Assembly: GCF_000719285.1 (NCBI RefSeq)
Contig: NZ_JOFS01000009.1
Location: 372,001 to 436,000, forward strand
Reading direction: 5' to 3'
DNA length: 64,000 bases
From: Streptomyces bicolor
GTDB taxonomy: Bacteria > Actinomycetota > Actinomycetes > Streptomycetales > Streptomycetaceae
The notes beneath the pieces were generated by a model. That model was not told where the DNA came from, did not search any database, and worked only from the letters and a program-made list of their open reading frames with translations. Both the position numbers and the translations under genes were made by a program. This document shows positions 52,465 to 62,181 of the stretch, piece by piece (the first letter of the stretch is position 1; every line of letters starts with the position of its first letter).

Positions 52465-53396
52465 TGACTCTCCTGAACGTAGACGCAGCCATCCCCTCCC
52501 AGACGTGGGCGGTCGTGCGCCTTCTTACCTATTTGGGGAAGAGCATTGCCTTGGACGAGGCGCGGGCGCTAATCAGTCCTCCGTCCTTGCGTTCAGAGGA
52601 CACTTCGACCAGGCCTCCCTTCGACTGCGCAATCAGTTCCCTCCAGGTCTTGGAGTTGGCGCAGGTCGATACCGACCAGCAAGAACTCTCACTGGTCGGC
52701 GCGACCAAAGATCTCACCAGCAGCGATGATCTGGAGACGTACACCTGCATCCTGCGTCGCGCAGTTCTCAAAGCGGACTACAACAAGGACCTGGGCGCCG
52801 ACAACGACCCGACGGGGCCCCGGGACCTGACCCGTGCGCTGGCCTGGTTCCTCATGCACGACCCAATGGAACAACCGATTGATTGGGTCGCCGCACAGCG
52901 ACTCCTGGATCAGAAGGATGGTAAGGACCGCAGACTGCTGAAGGGCGAGGTCCTTCCACTGTTCGCCAACGACACTCGGTGGCTCCGGTTCGGGTATTGG
53001 GCGACTGCCCTTGGCCTCGCTGCTGCACCTGTCTTCCGCACTGACGGCCGCGGCCCGCTAGTCCCAGACTGCACTCATGCTGTCAAGCAATCCGTGCTCG
53101 AAGTGTGGCAGGCCGGTCAACGCGTCAATGCCGTTGAGGCATTGCAGGTTCTGCGAGAGCACCTACCTGTGCTGCCTGGCGGCGCTCACTCGCTCGCGGT
53201 AGGGATCCCCAGTCCTGGTGGCAGTGCGGCCGGCACCGCACTCTCGTTTGCTCTGCTGCGTGGCCACGACGAGAAGTGGCTTCGCCTGGAGCATGACGAC
53301 GACGCCCGAAAGATCCTTATGCTGCACGATCCTGAACGACCCGGCAGTCCACGCCCCATTAGCGACATCACCATCCTGGAGCCCACCGATGGCTGA
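52464..53396 (+). CDS. dpdG: DpdG-like protein of unknown function
   Basis: A 310-residue protein starting MTLLNVDAAIPSQTWAVVRLL, mostly alpha-helical with no recognised enzyme motif. The N-terminal 60 residues could be a winged helix. The order (after a DpdF-type helicase, before a DpdH-type ATPase) and the size match DpdG of the Dpd restriction module. The start overlaps dpdF's stop by one base, and its end overlaps dpdH by 8 bp. The function is not known. Confidence 0.62.
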   Translation: MTLLNVDAAIPSQTWAVVRLLTYLGKSIALDEARALISPPSLRSEDTSTRPPFDCAISSLQVLELAQVDTDQQELSLVGATKDLTSSDDLETYTCILRRAVLKADYNKDLGADNDPTGPRDLTRALAWFLMHDPMEQPIDWVAAQRLLDQKDGKDRRLLKGEVLPLFANDTRWLRFGYWATALGLAAAPVFRTDGRGPLVPDCTHAVKQSVLEVWQAGQRVNAVEALQVLREHLPVLPGGAHSLAVGIPSPGGSAAGTALSFALLRGHDEKWLRLEHDDDARKILMLHDPERPGSPRPISDITILEPTDG

Positions 53397-56300
53397 CTTC
53401 CGCGGAAATCTCTGCTGGGAACCAGCAGTGGCAGCCTCCACCATCAACACTGAGGCAATCAGCCCTTCGAGGGCAGTCTTCCTGGCCACTCACGCGCCGC
53501 TACGGATCAAGCGCGCCCGGATCATGGACGGGAAAGAACTCGCGATCGAGGGCGACCCGATCGGTGAGAGGTCGGTACTCAACGAGTTCATGGCGCTCCA
53601 GGCCGACAGCGGTGCGTTGCTCATGCCGATCGTCGGTGAGTCTGGCTCTGGTAAGTCACACCTTGTCCGGTGGGTGCGCGAAGAGTTGGCCCTGGTGGAG
53701 GAGGGGGCGGACCAGCGAGAGGTCATCTACCTCGAGAAGTCCAAGACCAGTCTCAAGGCTGTTGTCAGCACGCTCATCGCAAAGGCAGACAGCAACGAGT
53801 TGGCTCAACTCAAAGATGACATCAACAGATTCACTGAGGACATCGACGAGGAGTCCCTGGCAAGGCGCATCCTCAATGAACTGAGCGAGGCGCTTGAAGC
53901 CACCTCTCCCGGCTCAGAGTCACGCCCCTTGGCCCGAATGCTAGTCGGCCCAGGAAAGTTGGCAGCGATACTCCTCGACCCCCACGTCCGTGCGGAACTG
54001 CTCGCACCGGGCAAGTTCGTGCCCGAACTGGCCCACCAGTTGATTCACAATCGGCGGGATGGTCAAGCGGACCGCCCCGAGGGCTTCAGCGTCAGCGACC
54101 TTCCGCTCGACATTCGAGACATCCAATCCGCTTCGGGCATGGCGCAACGCCTGCTCGGCACCATGAGCACACGCGGCGACCTTCAAAGCATTGCTGTCGA
54201 TCTTCTCAACAGGCACCTCGAATCCGCTATCAAGAGCGCCGCGAACCTTGGGGCAGGTCGGCTCCTCGATGCGATGACGCAGGTTCGAGAGGAGTATCAC
54301 CGGCAGGGCAAGGAAATTGTCCTGCTCATCGAGGACTTCGCTCTCATCCAGGGAGTCCAGCGGGACCTCCTAGATGCCGTTGTAGAGGCGGCGCACCGTG
54401 AGGGCAAGACGACTCTCGCTCCAATACGCACCCTCATGGCCGTGACGACCGGCTACTTCCAATCCTTGGATGAGACAGCCCTGACCCGTATCCAGGCTGG
54501 GACAGGCTACGTCTACCACCTGGATGTTCCCTTCAGCCCGGAGGAGACGGGACGCACAGAGATTGCGTCGTTCGTCGGCCGCTACCTGAACGCTGGGCGT
54601 TTGGGCCGCGAAGAACTTGAGCGTCCAAACAATGGCGAGACCCCAAACAAATGCCTGACCTGCTCGTTCCGGACGGAGTGCCACGAGGCATTCGGCGTAA
54701 CCGCTGAAGGGCATGGCTTGTATCCGTTCAACGAGTCATCTCTCGTGAGGGCCGTACACTCGACTGCAGACCAGGCCAAGCCTTGGTCCTTCAACCCCCG
54801 TGTCGTGCTGGGCAGTGTCGTGCGACCGGTCTTGGTTGAGCATGCCACTGCCATTCAGCAGGGCGAGTTCCCCGACCCCATGTTCCGGCAGCGGTTCCGG
54901 CCGACGAAGCTCGACAAGCCAGTTAGCCGTGACGTGCTCGGCTTCGTAGCCGAGCACGACCCTGCCTCTGCGGAGCGGCGAAACCTCGTGCTCGAGTTCT
55001 GGGGAGACGCCCCTGAGCACGCCAACAACCTCCACCCCACCATCCTGGATGCCTTCTCTCTGGAGCCGCTGAGCAGTGAGGAAGGGCAAAGCCCTCCGTC
55101 TGTTTCTGCCGCCGGCTCAGGGCAGGCCGATGGCGGGGTGTCGAGGCCTGATACGGGCACTAGTGGCAGACGCGACGAGCTACCCAGGGAGCTTCAGCGA
55201 ATGCTGGAGACAGTGGATGACTGGGTGACCCTCGAAGGTGGCTTGGATACCGCCACCGCAAACCGGATCCGTGTAGTCGTCTCCACCGCAGTAGTGCAGC
55301 GGTACCAATGGAACTCACCTCTGATGCGGGAAGTGGGCAGTACCGAACTACGGAAGGCGGCCTGGCCAACAAAGGCGACCGTCGTTTCCATCGAGGGCGC
55401 AAAGGAGAACTTGGCCGGCGTCGAGGATGCCCCCATCACTTTCTCCCGTCGCCCGAAGGACAGTTGGTTCTTCGACAGCTTGCTGAAGGCTGATCGGGAG
55501 CTCCCGGCGCGAGCCGAGGACATCCGGCGGCTGGCGTTCCTGGCAGAGAAGCACGGCCGAGATCTCACTGCGCGGCTGCAGCGGCACATGGAGGTTACCG
55601 ACGATCACCTCGTTGCGGGTTTCCGCGCATCGCTGCTTGGTGCGGCGATGGCTGGCAAGGCCTGGCCCGGAATGGCTCACTCTCAGCTCATTTCCGCGGC
55701 GCTCGATGAGGGGCAAGAGTGGCGTCGCGAGGATGGTGGAATCCGTGCACCGAAGTGGATGGACATGCTCCAGGGGCACCTCAAAGCGCGCCCCGAACTC
55801 GTGAAGCAACTCCGATATGCCGTCGGCATCGCCCAAGGCATCGGTGCGGTGAACATGGTTGACGCCGCACGCGTTCTTCCTCTAATCGACAGGGCCGCGT
55901 CCGTGTGGAACTGGGATGCCGAGACCCTGGACATCCCGAAATGGGTGAAGCCAGCCGTGACTGGGTTCGCGTCCTGGACAACCATCCTCGAGGACCAACT
56001 CACCCACCACGCAGAGCTACTCAACTCGATCCGAAGCCGTCAGCCACGTGGCACCACTGGAGTCCAGACCATGGCTGCAATCCGCGACGTTCTCGGTGCC
56101 GCACGAGAAGTGGGACTACCACTGACCGCTGAACAGACACGACAATTCAACACTCTCCTTCTGGGCGCCCAGAACGCGGACTGGAAGGCCATCTCTGCAC
56201 TCGAAGATGACCTGGCCAAGGCAAGCGACGACAGCCGCGACGCTTCAACGCGCCAGCATGCCTGTGTGGTTGCGGCGGTCAAGGACCGCGGCGACTCGCT

Positions 56301-56484
56301 CAAACTGATTCAACAACTACTTGTTGCCAGCAACGACTGGCTTGACGCTGCTCTGGCCAGTGCCGAGTCACGCTCTAGTGGCTCCGCAGGTGACAGTGCT
56401 GCGGAAGACGTGGGGCAAATCTGTGTGGAGTGGCAGGCGCTCACCGCTGTCCCGTCCGCCGAAGACGACGGGGAGGACTGGTGA
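53389..56484 (+). CDS. dpdH: DpdH-like P-loop ATPase
   Basis: A 1031-residue protein with a P-loop ATPase domain near the N-terminus: Walker A 'GESGSGKSH' (Lys89) and Walker B 'LLIEDFALIQG' (Glu315, Asp316), about 225 residues apart, with a large helical insertion between. A zinc-finger-like cluster Cys422, Cys425 and Cys431 (CLTCSFRTEC) follows. The C-terminal 450 residues are helical with no motif I recognise. DpdH in the Dpd system is an ATPase of this size. It overlaps dpdG by 8 bp, and its stop overlaps dpdI by 4. Confidence 0.72.
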   Translation: MADFRGNLCWEPAVAASTINTEAISPSRAVFLATHAPLRIKRARIMDGKELAIEGDPIGERSVLNEFMALQADSGALLMPIVGESGSGKSHLVRWVREELALVEEGADQREVIYLEKSKTSLKAVVSTLIAKADSNELAQLKDDINRFTEDIDEESLARRILNELSEALEATSPGSESRPLARMLVGPGKLAAILLDPHVRAELLAPGKFVPELAHQLIHNRRDGQADRPEGFSVSDLPLDIRDIQSASGMAQRLLGTMSTRGDLQSIAVDLLNRHLESAIKSAANLGAGRLLDAMTQVREEYHRQGKEIVLLIEDFALIQGVQRDLLDAVVEAAHREGKTTLAPIRTLMAVTTGYFQSLDETALTRIQAGTGYVYHLDVPFSPEETGRTEIASFVGRYLNAGRLGREELERPNNGETPNKCLTCSFRTECHEAFGVTAEGHGLYPFNESSLVRAVHSTADQAKPWSFNPRVVLGSVVRPVLVEHATAIQQGEFPDPMFRQRFRPTKLDKPVSRDVLGFVAEHDPASAERRNLVLEFWGDAPEHANNLHPTILDAFSLEPLSSEEGQSPPSVSAAGSGQADGGVSRPDTGTSGRRDELPRELQRMLETVDDWVTLEGGLDTATANRIRVVVSTAVVQRYQWNSPLMREVGSTELRKAAWPTKATVVSIEGAKENLAGVEDAPITFSRRPKDSWFFDSLLKADRELPARAEDIRRLAFLAEKHGRDLTARLQRHMEVTDDHLVAGFRASLLGAAMAGKAWPGMAHSQLISAALDEGQEWRREDGGIRAPKWMDMLQGHLKARPELVKQLRYAVGIAQGIGAVNMVDAARVLPLIDRAASVWNWDAETLDIPKWVKPAVTGFASWTTILEDQLTHHAELLNSIRSRQPRGTTGVQTMAAIRDVLGAAREVGLPLTAEQTRQFNTLLLGAQNADWKAISALEDDLAKASDDSRDASTRQHACVVAAVKDRGDSLKLIQQLLVASNDWLDAALASAESRSSGSAGDSAAEDVGQICVEWQALTAVPSAEDDGEDW

Positions 56485-57167
56485 CCAATTTGTCTGTGTA
56501 CGACAAGGCCGTGCAGCTGCAAAACCGTGCCCGCCAGATCGCTGCAGGTGCTGTCGGGGAGAAGGAGGCCGCTCGGGTTCTGAGCCGTTCGAAGGAACTT
56601 CGCGCGGCACTGGCCGAGCTCAGAACCCAAGTGGAGTTGAGCCATACGCTTGCGGCGTTGGGGGCGGCGCACAAGCCGGATCTGTCCGGCATCGACACCG
56701 CGCGCACCGCGTTCGAGCGGAAGGCCCTGAACGGGCTCCCCAGTGACACGGTTTTCAACACGGCCAGGAAGAAGGTCCTGGATCTCTCGGGAAAACTCAA
56801 GGGTGACAACAGCACGGCATGGGCCACCTGGGCTACGGCACAGGTCGCCAACCTTCCCCTGGCCCGGATCCCCATGCTCTCGCGCGACGAACGCGAGGCC
56901 GCGCGCAGCCGGGAGAAGGAACTCCGACAGGCGGTGGCAACGAAGAACCTGTCCAAGTCGGACGTCACTCTCTTCACCAGCACGTACGGCCTCCTCGCGG
57001 AGTCCCTCCAGGACAAGAGTGATCCCCCCAGCGAACTGTTGGAACTTCTGAAGTTGCTGGAGAAGCGCCCCAGCCCCACGCTCCGCGACATCACAGATGC
57101 CGACATTGCGCTGCTGCGCCAGTTCGAGATGGACATCCACATCACCCTGCAGAGGACCGGAGCGTGA
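56481..57167 (+). CDS. dpdI: DpdI-like small helical protein
   Basis: A 228-residue protein with long helices and likely coiled-coils ('AVQLQNRARQIAAGAVGEKEAARVLSRSKELRAALAEL' read in two parts) and no enzymatic motif. It lies where the small DpdI gene is found between the ATPase and the large helicase. The GTG start is in a four-base overlap with dpdH. The name is by position and size only. Confidence 0.58.
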   Translation: MTNLSVYDKAVQLQNRARQIAAGAVGEKEAARVLSRSKELRAALAELRTQVELSHTLAALGAAHKPDLSGIDTARTAFERKALNGLPSDTVFNTARKKVLDLSGKLKGDNSTAWATWATAQVANLPLARIPMLSRDEREAARSREKELRQAVATKNLSKSDVTLFTSTYGLLAESLQDKSDPPSELLELLKLLEKRPSPTLRDITDADIALLRQFEMDIHITLQRTGA

Positions 57168-60100
57168 CAGAGCAACTCAACGTTCGCTTTGCGAACGAAC
57201 TCCTGAATCACCTGGAAAACCGCGAACTGCCGCTGCTGTCCTGGGGCGTCACGGAGACTGCGCTTTCCCAAGCCGAGGTGATAGAGACCATCGACAGTCT
57301 CTTGCACAGTCACGAGGATGCCCCGGCCGGCATGTCCGCTGATTCTGTGCTGGAGGAGTTCCTGCTCCGTGCCTTGCTGTTCGAGGTGCCGGTGCCGGTG
57401 ACGTCGCCGCCGCGGTATCGCACCCGGCTGGCGGAGTCACTCAGGCTCACGACTGGTCTTCGGCAGCTCTTTGCCCGAGGTGGGTGGGCGCAGGAGGAAC
57501 GTCCTGGTTGGTGGCAGCATCAGCGGCGCCTCGTCGCTGACTATCGGCTGCACGTCGCGCCGCGACGCTACCCGCGCCGAAACATCCCGGCATCCGAAGC
57601 ACTCCGCGTCCTCGCACAGCTTCCGCGATGGGGTGAGGTACAAGAACACGTAGCAACAGCCCAATTGCAGGGCCGTGAACTGGCACGCTTCCAGTTGGAT
57701 GCCACCCGTTCCGTATTCGCCTCGCTCAACTCTGAGCGGTCCAAGGGGATCATCGTCGGAGCTGGTACGGGTAGCGGTAAGACGCTCTCGTTCTACCTGC
57801 CGGCCTTCGCAGCAATGGCGGAACACGCGCGCCCTGGGGTGGCAAAGCGCGTTCACACACTGGCGCTCTATCCGCGCAAGGAGCTCCTGCGCGACCAACT
57901 GCGAGAGTCGATCCGGTCTGTTGACGACATCGCGCAGGCGTTGCACGAGAGCAGGCGACGTCCTATCCGTGTCGGTGCGCTCTACGGTGATACCCCATGG
58001 AATGCTCGGGATCAGAGGCTGGAACCGAACTCACGTCACACCACTGCCTGGAAGCGCACTCCCCGGGGCGTCGTGTGCCCGTTTCTGCCATGCCCCATCC
58101 CTGACTGCGGCACTGGGGAGCTCCAGTGGACAGACGAGGACCGCCAGCGTGGCCGTGAGCAACTGAACTGCACTAAGTGCGGCTACGTCCTGAATGACGG
58201 GCGTCTCGCTCTCACCCGGGAATCCCTCAAGAAGAACCCTCCCGATTTGCTGTTCACCACAACGGAGATGCTGAACCTCTGTAGCGGGGACAGCTATCTG
58301 GAGTGGTTGCTCGGCTGGCGCGGCAGTGACTCTGCTCCCTCCCTCGTGCTCCTCGATGAGGTCCACACCTACAGCGGGCTTCACGGCGCGCAGGTGGCAC
58401 TCCTGTTGCGCCGCTGGCGTGAGGCAGCCCGCCGTCCCATGACGTTCGTCGGTCTCTCCGCGACTCTTCGTGACGCGGACAAGTTCTTCGCTCAACTCGT
58501 CGGTCTTCGTCCGGTCGATGTCGACCCGATTGAACCGGCCGACGAGGACATGACGTTCGAGGGGCGTGAGTACGCCGTGGCACTCCGCGGCGACCCCGTG
58601 TCGGGAACAAGCTTGCTGTCTACGTCGATCCAAACGGCCATGCTCCATGGCCGCTTGCTCGACCTGGACAAGAGGCAATATCTGTACGGCTCTACGGGCT
58701 TCCTGTTCACGGACGATCTGGACGTCACCAACCGCTTCTACAACGATCTCCGCGATGCGGAAGGCGGGCAGAATCGCGCCGGCCGCCGTAACGGCCGCAA
58801 GCCCGTGCTTGCCGGCCTGCGCTCCTCTGAACGTGACGAGCATGCTGCCCGCTACCTGGACGGTCAGTCGTGGGACATTGCCGAGAAGGTCGGGCATGAC
58901 CTCGACCCCACCCTGCAACTGCACCACCTGCATGTTGGCCGTACGTCCTCTCAGGACGTCGGGGTCGACCACGACGCGAACCTGACCGTAGCGACGGCCT
59001 CCCTCGAAGTCGGCTTCAACGACCCACGAGTGGGCCTGGTGCTCCAGCACAAAGCGCCACGTGACGCAGCAGCGTTCATCCAGCGCCGAGGGCGCGCTGG
59101 CCGAGAGCGCGGCACAAGGCCAATGACCGTGGTTACCCTCTCGGACTACGGACGGGACCGACTCGCATACCAGGCGTACGAGACCCTGTTCGCGCCTCAG
59201 GTGCCTGCACGAAGCCTGCCGATCGGCAACCGCTTCGTACTCAAGATCCAAGCCACCCAGGCCCTGTTGGACTGGGCAAGCCGCAAGCTCCGTTCCAAGA
59301 AACTGTGGGCCAACCCTCGAAAGATCCTCAAGGCCCCTCCGGGCCATGTCGTGCGCAACGAGGACCGTCCCGGCCACGACATGCTGGCATCCCTGCTGCA
59401 GGCGATCCTCGACAAGCCTGATCTCCAGGACGAGCTTGCCCAGCACCTGGGGAGAGCTCTGCAGGTCAGCGTAGACGAGGTACAGGCGCTGCTGTGGGAA
59501 CAGCCCCGATCACTCCTGCTGTCTGTCGTTCCCACGGCGCTGCGGCGCCTTCGCAGCGACTGGTCATTCCAGCGCATCGATCCGGGCGCGAAGGAAGGTA
59601 CTCTGCTCCCCGAGTTCATCACGCGCTCACTCTTCGATCCGCTGAATCTGCCGGAGGTCGAACTGCTCCTGCCGTTCAATACGAACGACACGTTGGAGCA
59701 ACTGCCGATCGCCAGGGCGCTACGCGAGGCCGTACCAGGGCGCGTCAGCCGACGATTCGGGCACCGCCGTGATGAGCACCGCACATGGCTCCCAGTTCCA
59801 CCCGCCGGCAGCAGCACTCTGCCGCTCCCCCAGATCGTGCAGCACGCTGATCCCGAGGGAACCTGGCATCCCGATGGGCATGCACCGGAAGGACTTCAGG
59901 TCTTCCGGCCCACACAGTTGAAACTGGAGCAGCCAGGCCAGGAAATCTCCGACCGATCGCAGGGCCTCCCCATTTGGGGTACTCAAATCGTTGTGTCCGA
60001 GGAGGCCCCTCCGGCCTCAGCGGACATTCCTAACCCGTCTCTCTGGTACGAGCGCGTGCAGGCCGTCCGCTTCGCCACACACGCTGCCGGCAATCCCATC

Positions 60101-61666
60101 GAGATGCGGCGCATGACCATCGGCGCCGATTGCCAGGTGGCGCTCGAACGCGGAGAAGTCGAGACACGCAAGGTCTACTACGAACTACACGGCAAGCCAG
60201 CTGCGCTCGGCTTCCGGCTGGGTGTCGACGCTGCACAGATCCTGCTCAGGCCCCTGAATACCTCGGAAGCTGTGGTCAGGGAGTACCTGTCGTCTCCGCA
60301 GTGGCGGTCACTCGCGTTCTCGTACACCTTCGCCGAGGATCCTGCTCTCGAGGACGTCGCGAACAAGTTCCAGCGTGCGTGGCTCAGCCAGGTCTATCTC
60401 ACCGCCTTCGCGCTCGAAGGCCTCAAGGGTTCTCGTACTCCTGGGGAGATCCGAGCAGCACTCGCTAACGGAGCGTGGACTGGGGAGTTGCCTCGCATCC
60501 TGAGCGTCCTCTACCGCGACAACAGCGACCCCGACCACGCTGTCGAGAATGCGCGACTGGTTCAAGGGCTCACGGACTTGCTGCGCGACGCACGGGTTCT
60601 CGCCGCCGTTGACCGTGCGGCCGAACACCTCGTCGATCCGGATATTGCTGCCCGGACTGAGGACCTGGCTCAGCGCGCCTATCGCGACACGGTGGCCGCG
60701 GCGATCCTCGCTGCCGCGCAGCGAGCCTGCCCCGACTCACAGGACGGGGACTTGATCGTCGATGTGGCGCCTGGTGCCACCAGCAGCGACCCTTCTGTCG
60801 TGTGGCTCAGTGAAACCTCTGTAGGGGGACTGGGTGTTGTAGAAAGCCTGGTGCGCTTCTACGGGGAGGACCCTCGCCGCTTCTGGGCGCTTGTCACCAG
60901 TGCGTTGGCCCCAAGCGACTACGAGTATGTAGACGCCACGCTCACCCGGTTGCTCCGTCACCTGTCCGACGAGCCGGGGGGAGATGCCGCAGAAGCCATG
61001 CGCGCACTGCGAGGAGCCGAGGATGCCGAAGCGGCCCAGGAGGCCCTGAACACTCTCCTATCCGCGTGGGAACAGTTGGACGGCCGTCCGCGTGTCACTG
61101 CGGTCTCAGCGTTGTCGGCCCGCCTCCTTCGGCCAGGGTCCGGACCCGATACTGACGCGCAGGCTCTCGCCATGGTGGACGCGTGGGCGGAACTGGAGCA
61201 GAGGCTCGGTGTTGAGGTCGACGCGAACGTCATTGCCTTCGCGGTCGGCGACAAGCAACTGAACGTCGGCGGGAACAAGCGGCTGACAGCCGACCAGGCC
61301 TTCAGCATGCTTTGGCCTCGCGGACGGCAGGCTCGTACGCAGGACCTTCAGCACTACCAGCCCTATGCCGACACGCCAGTGCTGGATCGCCTCCTCGTGC
61401 GCGAGGCTCACAACGACCGTCTGCCCGAAGTGGACGTCACGGCGAGCGACTGGGTCTTTGCCTATCAGAAGGCCATGACCGATAGCGGTGCCGCAGAGCT
61501 CGTCTGTCCAGCAGGCGAGTCGCAGGCCCTGGCGGAAGCCCTGGTCCGTGTGCCGGCGCTGCCGGTGGACCGGGATGTCCTGCGGGTCCACGGGGAGATC
61601 CGTGGCTACGCCAGGCATCGAGATGAGCTCCGTGTGCGTGTGGAGTTGCGGGAGGCAACCCAGTGA
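57164..61666 (+). CDS. dpdJ: DpdJ-like large DEAD/DEAH helicase with zinc ribbon
   Basis: A 1500-residue SF2 helicase. Motif I is 'GAGTGSGKTLSFYLP' (Lys206), motif II 'DEVH' (398-401), then 'FVGLSATL' and motif VI 'FIQRRGRAGRERG' (640-647). A zinc-binding insertion in the first lobe has Cys305/Cys310/Cys315 and Cys336/Cys339 (CPFLPC...NCTKCGY). The C-terminal half is large and without a recognised fold; it may include a DUF1998-like domain. It resembles DpdJ, the largest restriction-module helicase of the Dpd system, and DrmA/DrmB of DISARM more distantly. Four-base overlaps join both neighbours. Confidence 0.75.
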   Translation: MTEQLNVRFANELLNHLENRELPLLSWGVTETALSQAEVIETIDSLLHSHEDAPAGMSADSVLEEFLLRALLFEVPVPVTSPPRYRTRLAESLRLTTGLRQLFARGGWAQEERPGWWQHQRRLVADYRLHVAPRRYPRRNIPASEALRVLAQLPRWGEVQEHVATAQLQGRELARFQLDATRSVFASLNSERSKGIIVGAGTGSGKTLSFYLPAFAAMAEHARPGVAKRVHTLALYPRKELLRDQLRESIRSVDDIAQALHESRRRPIRVGALYGDTPWNARDQRLEPNSRHTTAWKRTPRGVVCPFLPCPIPDCGTGELQWTDEDRQRGREQLNCTKCGYVLNDGRLALTRESLKKNPPDLLFTTTEMLNLCSGDSYLEWLLGWRGSDSAPSLVLLDEVHTYSGLHGAQVALLLRRWREAARRPMTFVGLSATLRDADKFFAQLVGLRPVDVDPIEPADEDMTFEGREYAVALRGDPVSGTSLLSTSIQTAMLHGRLLDLDKRQYLYGSTGFLFTDDLDVTNRFYNDLRDAEGGQNRAGRRNGRKPVLAGLRSSERDEHAARYLDGQSWDIAEKVGHDLDPTLQLHHLHVGRTSSQDVGVDHDANLTVATASLEVGFNDPRVGLVLQHKAPRDAAAFIQRRGRAGRERGTRPMTVVTLSDYGRDRLAYQAYETLFAPQVPARSLPIGNRFVLKIQATQALLDWASRKLRSKKLWANPRKILKAPPGHVVRNEDRPGHDMLASLLQAILDKPDLQDELAQHLGRALQVSVDEVQALLWEQPRSLLLSVVPTALRRLRSDWSFQRIDPGAKEGTLLPEFITRSLFDPLNLPEVELLLPFNTNDTLEQLPIARALREAVPGRVSRRFGHRRDEHRTWLPVPPAGSSTLPLPQIVQHADPEGTWHPDGHAPEGLQVFRPTQLKLEQPGQEISDRSQGLPIWGTQIVVSEEAPPASADIPNPSLWYERVQAVRFATHAAGNPIEMRRMTIGADCQVALERGEVETRKVYYELHGKPAALGFRLGVDAAQILLRPLNTSEAVVREYLSSPQWRSLAFSYTFAEDPALEDVANKFQRAWLSQVYLTAFALEGLKGSRTPGEIRAALANGAWTGELPRILSVLYRDNSDPDHAVENARLVQGLTDLLRDARVLAAVDRAAEHLVDPDIAARTEDLAQRAYRDTVAAAILAAAQRACPDSQDGDLIVDVAPGATSSDPSVVWLSETSVGGLGVVESLVRFYGEDPRRFWALVTSALAPSDYEYVDATLTRLLRHLSDEPGGDAAEAMRALRGAEDAEAAQEALNTLLSAWEQLDGRPRVTAVSALSARLLRPGSGPDTDAQALAMVDAWAELEQRLGVEVDANVIAFAVGDKQLNVGGNKRLTADQAFSMLWPRGRQARTQDLQHYQPYADTPVLDRLLVREAHNDRLPEVDVTASDWVFAYQKAMTDSGAAELVCPAGESQALAEALVRVPALPVDRDVLRVHGEIRGYARHRDELRVRVELREATQ

Positions 61667-62181
61667 AGGATCTGACCAGGACCGTGCGCACAGGTGCACG
61701 TACAGGGCTGCGCATCGACTCGATGCTGTCCGCGGCGCTGATGGCAGAGATGCTCAGCCCGAGCCACGACTTGTGGTTGGTCTCGCCGTGGATCACGGAT
61801 GTGCAGGTCATCGACAACAGTCACGGCACCTACGACGCCTTCTTTGGCGACGTTCCGCCCAGCAGTTGGCGGCTTTCAGACGCCCTTCTACGCATCGCTG
61901 GAGCCGGGGCCCACATCCACGTGGTCACGCGCCCGGACCCTCACAACGATGCGTTCCTGCGTCGGATCGAGGCCGCAGAACTGGACCGAGTGCATGTCCA
62001 GCGCGACCCCGACGTCCACGAGAAGACCCTGTGCGGGCAGGAATGGATTCTCACCGGGTCGATGAACTACACGGTGCGCGGTATGGCGAAGAACGATGAG
62101 TTGGTCACCTACAAGGTGGGCGGGCCAGATGCCGGTCAGGCGAGGCTGGACCTGGCTCAGCGGTGGAGGAGTGGCTCGTGA
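61663..62181 (+). CDS. dpdK: DpdK-like phospholipase D-family nuclease candidate
   Basis: A 172-residue single PLD-domain protein. The HKD-type motif is 'HEKTLCGQEWILTGSMN' (His119, Lys121, then GSMN), but the usual Asp after HxK(x4) is a Gln and the segment is one residue short. One-HKD proteins dimerise to form the active site; many PLD-like nucleases (for example DrmC, and the DpdK of Dpd systems) are of this size. It is probably the nuclease of the module. Coupled to neighbours by four-base overlaps. Confidence 0.75.
   Translation: MKDLTRTVRTGARTGLRIDSMLSAALMAEMLSPSHDLWLVSPWITDVQVIDNSHGTYDAFFGDVPPSSWRLSDALLRIAGAGAHIHVVTRPDPHNDAFLRRIEAAELDRVHVQRDPDVHEKTLCGQEWILTGSMNYTVRGMAKNDELVTYKVGGPDAGQARLDLAQRWRSGS

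Noticed and set aside
46590..62181. DISARM-type defence system
   Set aside because: A SNF2 helicase, a large helicase and a PLD protein are shared with DISARM, but there is no DNA methyltransferase, and the RecQ-like helicase, large P-loop ATPase and gene order fit Dpd better.
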